From Candidatus Coatesiibacteriota bacterium (GTDB lineage Bacteria; Oederibacteriota; CAKKQC01): DNA of 14,021 bases. The number at the start of each line of letters is the position of its first letter. Position 1 is the stretch's first letter. A program made the translations under genes and the position numbers. Below, piece by piece: positions 5,728 through 12,550 of this stretch. Under the pieces are notes generated by a model. The model did not search any database. It had not been told where the DNA came from and saw only the letters and a program-made list of their open reading frames with translations. The stretch spans positions 1-14,021 of the forward strand of contig JAHFSL010000021.1 in the NCBI GenBank assembly GCA_023265785.1, written 5' to 3'.

Positions 5728-8340
5728 CCGACCTTCCCTCCCGCCGCTCCTGGGACCCTCACCGCCATTGGCCAGCCGGGTTCGATCTGGCTTTCCTGGT
5801 CCCCCGCCACGCCCGGAACGAACCCGATCTCGGCGTACGAAATCTGGCGTGCCACCTGCCCGGCGTGTACGGCCTCCCTGCTGGCCTCGATCCCAGCGCC
5901 TGGCACCGCTTTCGTGGATGCCGGAGTTACCCCCGGCGCGTCCTACACTTACACGGTCCGGGCGATTGATACGGCAGGGCTCCTGGGTCCGGCTTCCCCG
6001 CTTGCCACTGCAATCCCGACCTTCGGGGGAAATCCGCAGCTGACACTCTCACTGGCTTTGACTCCGCCATCGCTTCTGGAGTGCCAGGATTTCCAGCTTA
6101 TGATGACGCTCAGCAATACCGGAGATGTTCCGGTGGATTGGGACGAACTCCCGGGGATTGTCAATGTGTGGACTGGAGGTATGCTCGTCCGGCAGGTAGA
6201 GTACTCCAATCTCCCTGAAGTTCCCCTCACCCTCCCCCTGAATCCGGGCGACGGCGGAGTGATCGGCTGGAGCCAGTTCAAGCCGGTCGGCACGGGATTT
6301 GTAACCTTTACCGTGAGCAAGAGTGGTTGGTGCCCGTCCGCTTCCGTGTGGGTGGAGGCCGTCGCGTCAATCTCCGCAACAATTATGTCCGGACCGAGCC
6401 TTCCCCCGCCATCAGTCTCCGTGGTCATGACCGTGAGCCCGAGCAACCCACTACCAGGTAGCCCGGTAACATACCGGATTGCTGTCACGAACACGGGCAC
6501 GAGTCCGCTGGAGGACCTTTCGATCACTGATACGGTCCCGGCCGAAATCACTGGGTTATCAACAGCCCAACCATTCTCCATTATGGGATTCCCCGGACAC
6601 GCAGCATTCGCTTGGCTGCCTTCCCAGACTCCGCTTGGCGACGGCCGAACGGTGGTGTCCTGGTTTCGCGTAGGAGCACTCTCCCCAATCAATCCAGGTA
6701 TGACATTTACATTTACGATCACCGGGACGGCTGGTAGCCCGTCCGCCACCACCATCGTGAGCAATTTGCTTCAGGTAGATGCCTCCACGAGCCTGACATG
6801 TCCCTCATCGTTTGGCACCACCCCGGTCAGCTTTACACTGGCTGGGAGCAGCCAGCCATCGGCCGGTCTGAGCATCGTCAAGACCCTGGCTCCTGCGGCG
6901 CCAGTCATTGGCGCACCCGTCACCTACACCCTGACCGTTGTGAATACCGGGACCGACACTGTCACAAGTCTGACCCTGGCCGACACCATTTCCGCCGTGA
7001 TCACCGGCGTCACCACCAGTCAGCCGCCTCCATTTGGACCACCGACGGTCACCACCGTGACGGCAGGGACATCGTTTGTCTGGTACAAGTCGCTGCCTCC
7101 TGGTTCATTCCTCCTCCCCGGCGATGCTTTTACCTTCACCATCACTGGAACGGTCGGTCCTGTTGGGGTCACCACGGTCGTCTCCAACACCGCCTACGCG
7201 GACGCCAAGTGTCCGACGGGGCTCACAGCCGCCGCATCAAATGTGGTCTGCTTCACCGTCACCGCGGACGGAGGCCCCGCGGTCCTCTCGCTGTTCGCCA
7301 CCAAGACAGTCTCTTCGACCGCGCTCATGTCGGGTCAGGCAGGGCTCTACTCGATCACCGTCCTCAACACCGGCACCGACACCATCACGGGGCTCACGGT
7401 GGTGGACACCGTGGCGCCCATCTTCGTCACCGGATCGGCCACACAGCCCAAGGGATTTTCGGCACCCACAGTGATCAGCGTCGCCGGCTCCGGGACCCGG
7501 TACGAGTGGAATCAGGCCGGCCTGATGCTCGCGCCGGGGGCCCTGCTGACCTTTGGCATCCCCTTCGCCGCCGGCGTTGTCGGTTCACCCATCCTTGGCA
7601 CCAATCGGGCGGATGTCTATGCGTCCGGCACCTCCGGGAACGCGATGACGCAGACCGGGGTGGTGACGTGCCTCGTGTCCCCGTGCGCGGTGTGCGTGAC
7701 GGTTCCCGTGCTGGGCTGCGGCTTCGTGGTGTCCAACCCCACCCCGAAGATCGGGGACTTCGTCACCTGCACGGCCCGGATCCGCAACACCGGGACGGGA
7801 CCCTGCAACGCCGGAAGCGTGACGCTGTCGCTGAGCGATCCCTCACTCTGCGCCCTGATTTCCGCTCCCGTCACCTCAGGCTGGTCCCTGGTGCCGGGCG
7901 AGGAAATCGTCCTGGTCTGGACCTACCGGTACACCGGGAACGGCCAACTGACCTTCTCGGTCACGGCCGTGGCGATTGATCCGGTCACCGGCCTGCCCGT
8001 CCACGCCCCGCCTGCGACCGCGACCTGCGATTCACCGGCGCCGACCACCCAGCCGCTGGTCATCGTGGGCGGTCCGCAGGGGTGGATCAACCCGTACCTG
8101 GGCCATGTCGCGGTCATTCACTTCTATGTGCCGCGACCCGGATGGGTCTCGATCAACATCTATTCCTACCGCCGCCGGCCCGTGCATCGGGTCCAGATTC
8201 ACGCGAACCGCCGCGGCTGGCACTCGGTCCGGTGGGGCGGCACCAACGAGCACCGGCAGGTCGTCGCCCCGGGCCCCTACCATGTCGTCGTCCACGGACC
8301 GGGCCTGAAGGCCCACGGCAGTCTCGCGGTGAAGCACTGA
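5413..8340 (+). CDS. 3' segment of the giant surface protein: SBBP blades, FN3, DUF11/CARDB-like series, FlgD-like C-terminal domain
   Basis: The frame resumes directly after TGA 5410-5412. TTG 5413 is the first possible start but has no convincing ribosome binding site, and the first residues are the second half of a blade, so translation probably depends on passing the stop, if it occurs. Approximate residues from 5413: blades 1-105; FN3 110-203; an atypical Ig-like domain 208-326; three DUF11 domains at 334-474, 482-614 and 625-756 (NTGT followed by a T/S-DTV motif in each); a CARDB-like domain 760-874; and an FlgD-like Ig domain 881-975. The last contains a PGWVSINIYS strand, a GWHSVRW strand and a VAPGPYHVVV strand and ends in GSLAVKH. 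That C-terminus resembles the sorting or anchoring Ig domains of exported proteins in PorV-containing phyla. The TGA at 8338-8340 overlaps the next gene's ATG. Confidence 0.8.
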   Translation: MLGNDVAESIIVDAAGNAWVGGSDFRPDLSPIPGQYFRTIRRFMPDGTLCWTATSEGGGLCNASTRDLALDPSGNLLVAGNATCFEYAHGTVMKYPAAGCCGPITPTFPPAAPGTLTAIGQPGSIWLSWSPATPGTNPISAYEIWRATCPACTASLLASIPAPGTAFVDAGVTPGASYTYTVRAIDTAGLLGPASPLATAIPTFGGNPQLTLSLALTPPSLLECQDFQLMMTLSNTGDVPVDWDELPGIVNVWTGGMLVRQVEYSNLPEVPLTLPLNPGDGGVIGWSQFKPVGTGFVTFTVSKSGWCPSASVWVEAVASISATIMSGPSLPPPSVSVVMTVSPSNPLPGSPVTYRIAVTNTGTSPLEDLSITDTVPAEITGLSTAQPFSIMGFPGHAAFAWLPSQTPLGDGRTVVSWFRVGALSPINPGMTFTFTITGTAGSPSATTIVSNLLQVDASTSLTCPSSFGTTPVSFTLAGSSQPSAGLSIVKTLAPAAPVIGAPVTYTLTVVNTGTDTVTSLTLADTISAVITGVTTSQPPPFGPPTVTTVTAGTSFVWYKSLPPGSFLLPGDAFTFTITGTVGPVGVTTVVSNTAYADAKCPTGLTAAASNVVCFTVTADGGPAVLSLFATKTVSSTALMSGQAGLYSITVLNTGTDTITGLTVVDTVAPIFVTGSATQPKGFSAPTVISVAGSGTRYEWNQAGLMLAPGALLTFGIPFAAGVVGSPILGTNRADVYASGTSGNAMTQTGVVTCLVSPCAVCVTVPVLGCGFVVSNPTPKIGDFVTCTARIRNTGTGPCNAGSVTLSLSDPSLCALISAPVTSGWSLVPGEEIVLVWTYRYTGNGQLTFSVTAVAIDPVTGLPVHAPPATATCDSPAPTTQPLVIVGGPQGWINPYLGHVAVIHFYVPRPGWVSINIYSYRRRPVHRVQIHANRRGWHSVRWGGTNEHRQVVAPGPYHVVVHGPGLKAHGSLAVKH
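6412..7680 (+). repeat. Three tandem DUF11-type Ig-like domains
   Basis: Three consecutive units of about 130-140 codons share the order G-x-P/A-V/G-x-Y-x-I/L-x-V-x-N-T-G-T, then L/V-x-D-T-V/I, then G-x-x-x-T-F/L-x-x-T/I and a closing A-D-(V/A) strand. DUF11 domains are Ig-like stalk modules of surface proteins. The first unit and the atypical Ig domain before it lie in DNA of lower GC than the rest of the gene. Confidence 0.75.
8053..8337 (+). other. FlgD-like Ig C-terminal domain, possible sorting or anchor module
   Basis: The last about 95 residues of the giant protein fit the FlgD Ig-like fold: VAVIHFYV, PGWVSINIYS, GWHSVRWGG, VAPGPYHVVV, ending GSLAVKH. Domains of this type sit at the C-terminus of many exported proteins in phyla with PorV-like barrels, where they can act as secretion signals. 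The next gene encodes such a barrel, which supports but does not prove that role. Confidence 0.6.
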
Positions 8341-9539
8341 TGCGTTCCCCGTGGCTCCTCGTCCTGATCCTTGCCGCCGGCGTGGCGACCCGGCCCGTCC
8401 GGGCGGAGCAGGGCGAAGGCATGACGGCGAACTCGGCCATGTCACGGGTGGAATCCACCCGGGCGCAGGCCTTCGGGGGCGGTGCGGTGGCGGTCGGCAA
8501 CGACCCGACCCTGGTGCTCGTGAACCCCGCCGCCGCGGCCCGGGCGGATGCGATCAGCCTGACCGCGGGGGGCAACCAGGGCGATTTCGGCGATGTCGTG
8601 GGGGAGGCCGCCGCCACGGTTCCCTGGGGTCCGGGCGCCCTCTCCGGAGGGCTCCACTACTACGACGCGGGCCAGGTGGACATGTATACCAGCGCCGGCG
8701 ATCTCTGGTCGGCCAAACTCCAGCAGGATCTCCTGCTGACGGCCGGGTATGCCGGGCCGCTGTCCTCGAGGGTGACCGCCGGGGGCACGGTGAAATACCT
8801 CTGGTCCCGGTTCGCCGAATCGGTCTCGGCGGCCACCGTCGCAGGCGATCTGGGCGCGCAGGTCCGGATCAGCCCCGTCATCAAGATCGGCGCGGCTCTG
8901 CTCAACGCGGGCGCCCCGCTCCGCTACGAGGATTCCCGCGCCTCCCTGCCCACGACCCTGCGGGTCGGGACGGCGGCCGGCTGGCGGTTCGCCAGCCTGA
9001 CCGGCGGCACCGCGCAGGACACGCTGATCCTGGTTGCCGATGCCGACTGGCTGATGGCCGAGCAGGCCGCCGGGTACCACGGCGGGGTGGAATACCAATG
9101 GCGCGGCCTCCTCGCCGTGCGCGGCGGCGGCCGGAGCGGCACCGCCGGCGAGCCGCGCGGGATTGCCGCCGGCATCGGCCTCAGGATGGGCCCCTTCCGC
9201 ATGGATTACACGATCCACTTCGGCGGCATCGTCGCGATCCCGCAAACCGCAAGCCTGACCGTCGAACTCGGCCGGCACGCCCCCACGGCACCCCCGGCGT
9301 CCGCCACGCTGACGCCCGGGGCGCCGGTCGAGCCCCCGGCCAAGGCTCTGCCGCTCGCGCTTCCCGACCAGCAGACCCAACTGCTCCAGCCGGTTGAACT
9401 GATTCCCGCGCCGGAGATGTCGGCGACCGCAATCGAGCCCGTGCCACCCCCTCCGGCCGGTGACGGGATGATCGATGACCTCAACCGCCGGCTGGACGAA
9501 CTCATGGACCAGGACCGCAAGGAGCCCGAGCACAAATAA
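8340..9539 (+). CDS. PorV/PorQ-like outer-membrane beta-barrel protein with Pro-rich C-terminal tail
   Basis: A 399-residue protein. The ATG at 8340-8342 overlaps the upstream stop by one base (TGATG), with a GGTGAAG Shine-Dalgarno-like run at 8328-8334. The first 22 residues are a Sec signal peptide (MRSP, a Leu/Val/Ala core, cleavage after PVRA). Residues 44-64 carry the PorV/UPF0164-type signature AFGGGAVAVGND followed by NPAA. Alternating short strands with Gly and aromatic residues, typical of an outer-membrane barrel, continue to about residue 310 (SLTVEL). Residues 311-399 are a Pro/Ala-rich linker and a charged helix near the C-terminus, beyond the usual barrel. In Bacteroidota, PorV helps release or anchor proteins exported by type IX secretion. 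Tight coupling to the giant gene suggests a partner role. The family is fairly sure; the function is inferred. Confidence 0.8.
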   Translation: MRSPWLLVLILAAGVATRPVRAEQGEGMTANSAMSRVESTRAQAFGGGAVAVGNDPTLVLVNPAAAARADAISLTAGGNQGDFGDVVGEAAATVPWGPGALSGGLHYYDAGQVDMYTSAGDLWSAKLQQDLLLTAGYAGPLSSRVTAGGTVKYLWSRFAESVSAATVAGDLGAQVRISPVIKIGAALLNAGAPLRYEDSRASLPTTLRVGTAAGWRFASLTGGTAQDTLILVADADWLMAEQAAGYHGGVEYQWRGLLAVRGGGRSGTAGEPRGIAAGIGLRMGPFRMDYTIHFGGIVAIPQTASLTVELGRHAPTAPPASATLTPGAPVEPPAKALPLALPDQQTQLLQPVELIPAPEMSATAIEPVPPPPAGDGMIDDLNRRLDELMDQDRKEPEHK

Positions 9540-9559
9540 GCGCGGTAGCGGCCTGCGCT
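9539..9559 (+). terminator. Weak imperfect hairpin after the PorV-like gene
   Basis: AGCGCGG (9539-9545) can pair with CC plus GCGCT (9552-9559, one T bulged at 9554) around a six-base loop. No T-tract follows, so it is at best a weak or factor-assisted terminator in the 54-bp gap before the kinase gene. Low confidence. Confidence 0.2.
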
Positions 9560-9593
9560 CAACCCCTTCCGTGGCGAGCGGTAAGATAGCCCG

Positions 9594-11039
9594 GTGAAGT
9601 TGCGTCAGAGCCTTGCGTTCCCGTTGTTTGCGGTCGCAATCGCGGTCACGGTGGCGGGAGTCGCCGGATCCATCCTCCTCGTCGGTCGGACCACGGCGGC
9701 GGCCACGGCCCAACAAAGCCGCCAGTTCCGGGGCATTGCAGAGCATGTTCTGTCAGCCCGTGGCCGGGAACTTGCCGAGGTTGTCACCATCCTGGGGACG
9801 CTGGAGGGCCGGCTCCGCAGCCGGATGGCGGCATGGACCCACATTCGCGTGGATGCCGCCGCCATCATGGACCCCGCCACCGGCCTCGTTCGTGATGCCG
9901 TCGGTGACCCCCTGTCGGCCGCCGACCTGCGGGCCCTGGCCGGTGCCACGACCCTCCCGGAGGGAGCGCTCCTGATCGGGGGTCCGCACGGACTCTATGT
10001 CGGGGCAACGGATCGCGGCATCCACCGCGGTCCGGTCGTCCTCGCGGCCCGGCGGCTGGACGGGGAATTCGCCGCCGCCCTCAAGTCCCTGTTGGGCTGT
10101 GATGTACGGGTCGTCTCGCTCGCGGGCGTGGTGGACACTTCGCCGGCCAACATCCCCGCCGACCGGACATCCGTCACCCTGCCCTTGCACACCCCGGGTG
10201 GCACTACGGCGACCCTGACCATGCTGGTGCCCTCCGGTGAGGTGGGATTCGCCCGGCGGCGCGCCATCGGGGCTGCGGCGCTGGGCGGGTTGGCGCTCCT
10301 CGGTGTCTCGCTCGCCTTGTATGCCCGGACTGTCCGCACGACCCAGGCGCGGCTGGTCCACTCGGCCCAGCTCGCCTCCCTCGGCCAGATGGTGGCCGGG
10401 GTGTCCCACGAATTGAACAACCCCCTTTCCATCCTCCTGAGCCACGCGGAATACCAGGCCACGCGGATCCGTCCCGGCGATGCCGGCCGCGAGGAACTTG
10501 ACATCATCCTGGATGAGGGCCGCCGCATGAAGCGCATCCTTGCCGACCTGCGGACGCTCGCCCGGCCGGCCGCACCGGTGCGTATTCTCCTCGACCTCAA
10601 CGCCGTGGTCCTGGAGGTGGCCACGCTGATCCGGCATGACGCTGGCCGGGCGGGCGTAGCATGCAACACCGACCTGGCACCCGGCACCCTCATGGTGCGC
10701 GCCTCGCCGGATGAAATGCGGCAGGTCGTGCTCAATCTTGCCCTCAACGCGCTCCAGGCCATGCCCGACGGCGGCCGGCTGGCCGTTGCCACCCGGCCGG
10801 GCGGAGGTGACAGCCGGCCCGCCGCCCGCGTGACCATCCGCGACACCGGCCGCGGGATTCCGCCGGACCTCCTGTCGCGTGTCACCGAACCGTTCTTCAG
10901 CACCACGCCCGGCCGCATGGGCCTCGGGCTGGCCATCTGTCAGGACATCCTCCTGCGCCACGGGGGCTCGCTCATCATTGCCAGCCATGCGGGAGAGGGG
11001 ACGACGGTCACAGTCGCATTGCCGTCGGAGCCGGCATGA
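9594..11039 (+). CDS. Membrane sensor histidine kinase (NtrB/AtoS-like)
   Basis: A 481-residue protein starting at GTG 9594; an in-frame TAA at 9582-9584 rules out a longer form, and this start keeps the N-terminal membrane helix. No clear Shine-Dalgarno is visible. Domains: TM1 about 8-30; an extracytoplasmic sensor region of about 190 residues that I cannot assign; TM2 about 224-243; no visible HAMP domain; HisKA with phospho-acceptor His272 in VSHELNNPLS; N box around N381-N385; DTGRG at 417-421; FF motif near 430; GRMGLGLA at 440-447. It should autophosphorylate at His272 and pass phosphate to the regulator encoded next, whose ATG overlaps its stop (ATGA at 11036-11039). The signal is unknown. 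Kinase assignment is secure; partner assignment follows from overlap and family pairing. Confidence 0.93.
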   Translation: MKLRQSLAFPLFAVAIAVTVAGVAGSILLVGRTTAAATAQQSRQFRGIAEHVLSARGRELAEVVTILGTLEGRLRSRMAAWTHIRVDAAAIMDPATGLVRDAVGDPLSAADLRALAGATTLPEGALLIGGPHGLYVGATDRGIHRGPVVLAARRLDGEFAAALKSLLGCDVRVVSLAGVVDTSPANIPADRTSVTLPLHTPGGTTATLTMLVPSGEVGFARRRAIGAAALGGLALLGVSLALYARTVRTTQARLVHSAQLASLGQMVAGVSHELNNPLSILLSHAEYQATRIRPGDAGREELDIILDEGRRMKRILADLRTLARPAAPVRILLDLNAVVLEVATLIRHDAGRAGVACNTDLAPGTLMVRASPDEMRQVVLNLALNALQAMPDGGRLAVATRPGGGDSRPAARVTIRDTGRGIPPDLLSRVTEPFFSTTPGRMGLGLAICQDILLRHGGSLIIASHAGEGTTVTVALPSEPA

Positions 11040-12412
11040 CCGGCACCCGGGTACGCATCCTGATCGCCGACGACGAGGCGCGGCTGGTTGCGGTCCTCGC
11101 CAAGGTCTTGGACGAGGAGGGCTACGCTGTCTTCACCGCGTCGGGAGGCGCGGAGGCCTGCGCCATCGCCGAGCGCGAGCAGGTCCACCTGGCGTTAGTG
11201 GACCTGACCATGCCCGACCGGTCCGGGCTCGAGGTCCTGCGGACGCTCCGCCAGCGGATGCCCGCCATCCGCGTGCTCCTCATGACGGCCTATGCCTCCG
11301 CCGAAACCGCGGTGGAAGCCATGAAGCAGGGGGCGCTGGACTACCTGATCAAGCCCGTCGCGCTGGATGAACTGAAACTGCACCTGCGCCGGGCTGTCGC
11401 GGAACTGTCGTTGGAAGAGGAGAACCGCGTCCTGCGGGACGCCCTTGATCGGCAGTCCGGGACCGACGCGATGATCGGCGCCAGTCCCGGGCTGAACGCC
11501 GCGCTCGCGCTGGCCCGGCGGGTGGCCGAGAGTGCCGCGACCATCCTGATCCTCGGCGAGTCCGGCACCGGGAAGGAACTGATCGCCCGCGAACTCCACC
11601 GCCGGAGCCCGCGGCGCACCGGCCCCTTCCTGGCCATCAACTGCGCGGCCATCCCGGAATCCATGCTGGAGCGCGAACTCTTCGGCCACGAGAAGGGGGC
11701 CTTCACGGGTGCGGATACGGGCCGGCCCGGACTGATTGAGGCCGCGGCCGAGGGAACGCTCCTGCTCGATGAGATCGGGGAAATGTCTCCCGGCCTCCAG
11801 GCCCGGCTCCTGCGCGTCATCGAGGGGCATGATTTCCTCCGCCTCGGAGGAACCCGTCCCGTCCGGGTGCTGACCCGATTTGTCGCCGCCACCAACCGGG
11901 ATTTGGCGGCGCTCGCGAAGGCGGGCCGGTTCCGGGAGGACCTGTATCACCGGCTTAATGTCGTCACCATCGCCCTGCCCCCGCTCCGGGACAGGGGAGA
12001 CGATGTCGTCCTCCTGGCCGAACATTTCCTCCGCGGTTTTTCAGCCGACCGGGGACGAAGAATGGACCCGCTGGCCCCTGAAGTCTGCCGGGCCCTGCGC
12101 ACCTACGGGTGGCCCGGAAACATCCGGGAGCTGCGCAATGTCATCGAGCGGGCCGTCCTGCTCGGGAGTGGCACCTCCCTGAACCTCACGGATCTCCACC
12201 TCCAGGATGCGTCCTCGCCCTCCGGACCCGCGCAACTTGCCGGGCGGACCCTGCGCGAGGCCCGGGAGGCGTTTGAGCGCGCCTACCTGGCCGAGGCGCT
12301 CCGTTCCTGCGGCGGCAATGTCACCCGGACCGCCGAACGCGTCGGGCTGGACCGGCGCAACCTGCAACTTCGGCTCAAGCGCTACGGCCTGAAGGCCGAC
12401 GAGACTCCCTGA
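11036..12412 (+). CDS. Sigma-54-dependent response regulator, NtrC family
   Basis: A 458-residue protein with the full NtrC layout. Receiver domain about 6-120: acidic pair D12/D13, phospho-acceptor D56, T84, Y103 and K106. AAA+ domain about 145-380: Walker A GESGTGKE 174-181, GAFTGA sigma-54 contact loop 221-226, Walker B TLLLDE 241-246, an arginine-finger region FREDLYHRLNV 299-309 and sensor-2 segment GWPGNIREL from 358. A Fis-type helix-turn-helix occupies about 405-453. All key residues are present, so it should be an active RpoN activator after phosphorylation. A GGAG at 11027-11030 within the kinase gene is its likely ribosome binding site, and the ATGA overlap implies translational coupling to the kinase. 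The tandem boxes and -24/-12 element directly downstream are its probable target. Confidence 0.96.
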   Translation: MTGTRVRILIADDEARLVAVLAKVLDEEGYAVFTASGGAEACAIAEREQVHLALVDLTMPDRSGLEVLRTLRQRMPAIRVLLMTAYASAETAVEAMKQGALDYLIKPVALDELKLHLRRAVAELSLEEENRVLRDALDRQSGTDAMIGASPGLNAALALARRVAESAATILILGESGTGKELIARELHRRSPRRTGPFLAINCAAIPESMLERELFGHEKGAFTGADTGRPGLIEAAAEGTLLLDEIGEMSPGLQARLLRVIEGHDFLRLGGTRPVRVLTRFVAATNRDLAALAKAGRFREDLYHRLNVVTIALPPLRDRGDDVVLLAEHFLRGFSADRGRRMDPLAPEVCRALRTYGWPGNIRELRNVIERAVLLGSGTSLNLTDLHLQDASSPSGPAQLAGRTLREAREAFERAYLAEALRSCGGNVTRTAERVGLDRRNLQLRLKRYGLKADETP

Positions 12413-12418
12413 GAGTGT

Positions 12419-12454
12419 GGTGAATCCACCGCACCTGGGGCGAATTCGCCGCAC
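12419..12454 (+). promoter_or_regulatory. Tandem palindromic boxes, candidate enhancer sites for the adjacent NtrC-type regulator
   Basis: GGCGAATTCGCC at 12439-12450 is a perfect 12-bp palindrome. GGTGAATCCACC at 12419-12430 is the same box with one mismatched pair. Both are followed by GCAC, and they sit exactly 20 bp apart, about two helical turns, so they face the same side of the DNA. Their centres are about 96 and 76 bp upstream of the predicted start of transcription, where NtrC-family enhancers usually sit. A third half-site, GGTGAAT, is at 12472-12478. The binding protein is inferred from position only. Confidence 0.6.
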
Positions 12455-12494
12455 GACGGTGTCTCCTTCTCGGTGAATGATGGCCCTGGCGAGC

Positions 12495-12510
12495 CGGCAC
12501 GCGGCCTGCA
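12495..12510 (+). promoter_or_regulatory. Sigma-54 (-24/-12) promoter of the secreted NHL protein gene
   Basis: CGGCACG, four bases, then CTGCA matches 10 of the 12 fixed positions of the sigma-54 consensus TGGCACG-N4-TTGCW. The essential GG (12496-12497) and GC (12508-12509) are exactly 10 bases apart. The predicted transcription start is about A12521, giving a leader of about 30 nt before ATG 12551. Such motifs can arise by chance in GC-rich DNA, but this one lies between tandem enhancer-like boxes and a strong ribosome binding site, next to a GAFTGA-type activator gene. Confidence 0.65.
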
Positions 12511-12533
12511 TCCACATGACATGATGCCGTTCG

Positions 12534-12540
12534 AAGGAGG
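12534..12540 (+). promoter_or_regulatory. Strong ribosome binding site AAGGAGG
   Basis: AAGGAGG lies 10 bases before ATG 12551 and decides that start over the in-frame ATG at 12557. It is the clearest Shine-Dalgarno in the window. Confidence 0.85.
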
Positions 12541-12550
12541 ACCCCAGCCC

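Larger units (their letters stand above)
451..6020 (+). repeat. Six dispersed FN3 modules, homologous to one another, most with a CxxC motif
   Basis: Modules lie at about 451-735, 1216-1500, 2383-2670, 2671-2960, 4384-4680 and 5740-6020. Each begins LTA-(L/V/I)-G/A, has W-(S/T/A)-x-A-x-(P/S)-G, then Y-E-(I/V/L)-(Y/F/W)-R, and ends with a Y-(T/S/R)-V-R-A strand. Five of six place a CTACP-like motif straight after the YEI-x-R strand; the 2383-2670 copy has NSVAGP instead. The copies separate the propellers and look like duplicated spacer domains. Confidence 0.85.
1..8340 (+). pseudogene. Giant secreted multidomain surface protein, one frame broken by two in-frame stops (5' end outside window)
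   Basis: Frame 1 stays open from the first base to the TGA at 8338-8340 apart from TAG at 991-993 and TGA at 5410-5412. The codons on both sides of each stop continue the same domain, so the three open segments look like one gene of at least 2,777 residues. Module order is SBBP-like propeller, FN3, DUF11-like, FN3, Kelch, FN3, FN3, NHL, DUF11, FN3, SBBP-like propeller, FN3, DUF11-like series, CARDB-like, FlgD-like C-terminus. No catalytic domain is visible; the modules are extracellular adhesion or scaffold types. TAG is one C-to-T change from CAG, and TGA one from CGA, so recent nonsense mutation is a simple explanation. Readthrough or consensus error are alternatives. The continuity is certain; whether the gene is dead is not. 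Confidence 0.6.

Noticed and set aside
541..5890. CxxC motifs as cytochrome c haem sites
   Set aside because: None of the five is followed by His, so CxxCH haem attachment is absent.
6798..7979. 393-codon + strand frame shifted relative to the giant gene
   Set aside because: The translation is His/Arg-rich and has no recognisable domain, while frame 1 shows DUF11 domains over the same bases.
8082..8339. Longer N-terminus for the PorV-like protein
   Set aside because: The extra 86 codons are a shadow of the giant gene's C-terminal domain, and the signal peptide begins only at ATG 8340.
12439..12450. Perfect palindrome as the stem of an intrinsic terminator for the regulator gene
   Set aside because: It would give only a four-pair stem with AATT loop, no T-tract follows, and a sister box 20 bp upstream fits a protein binding site better.
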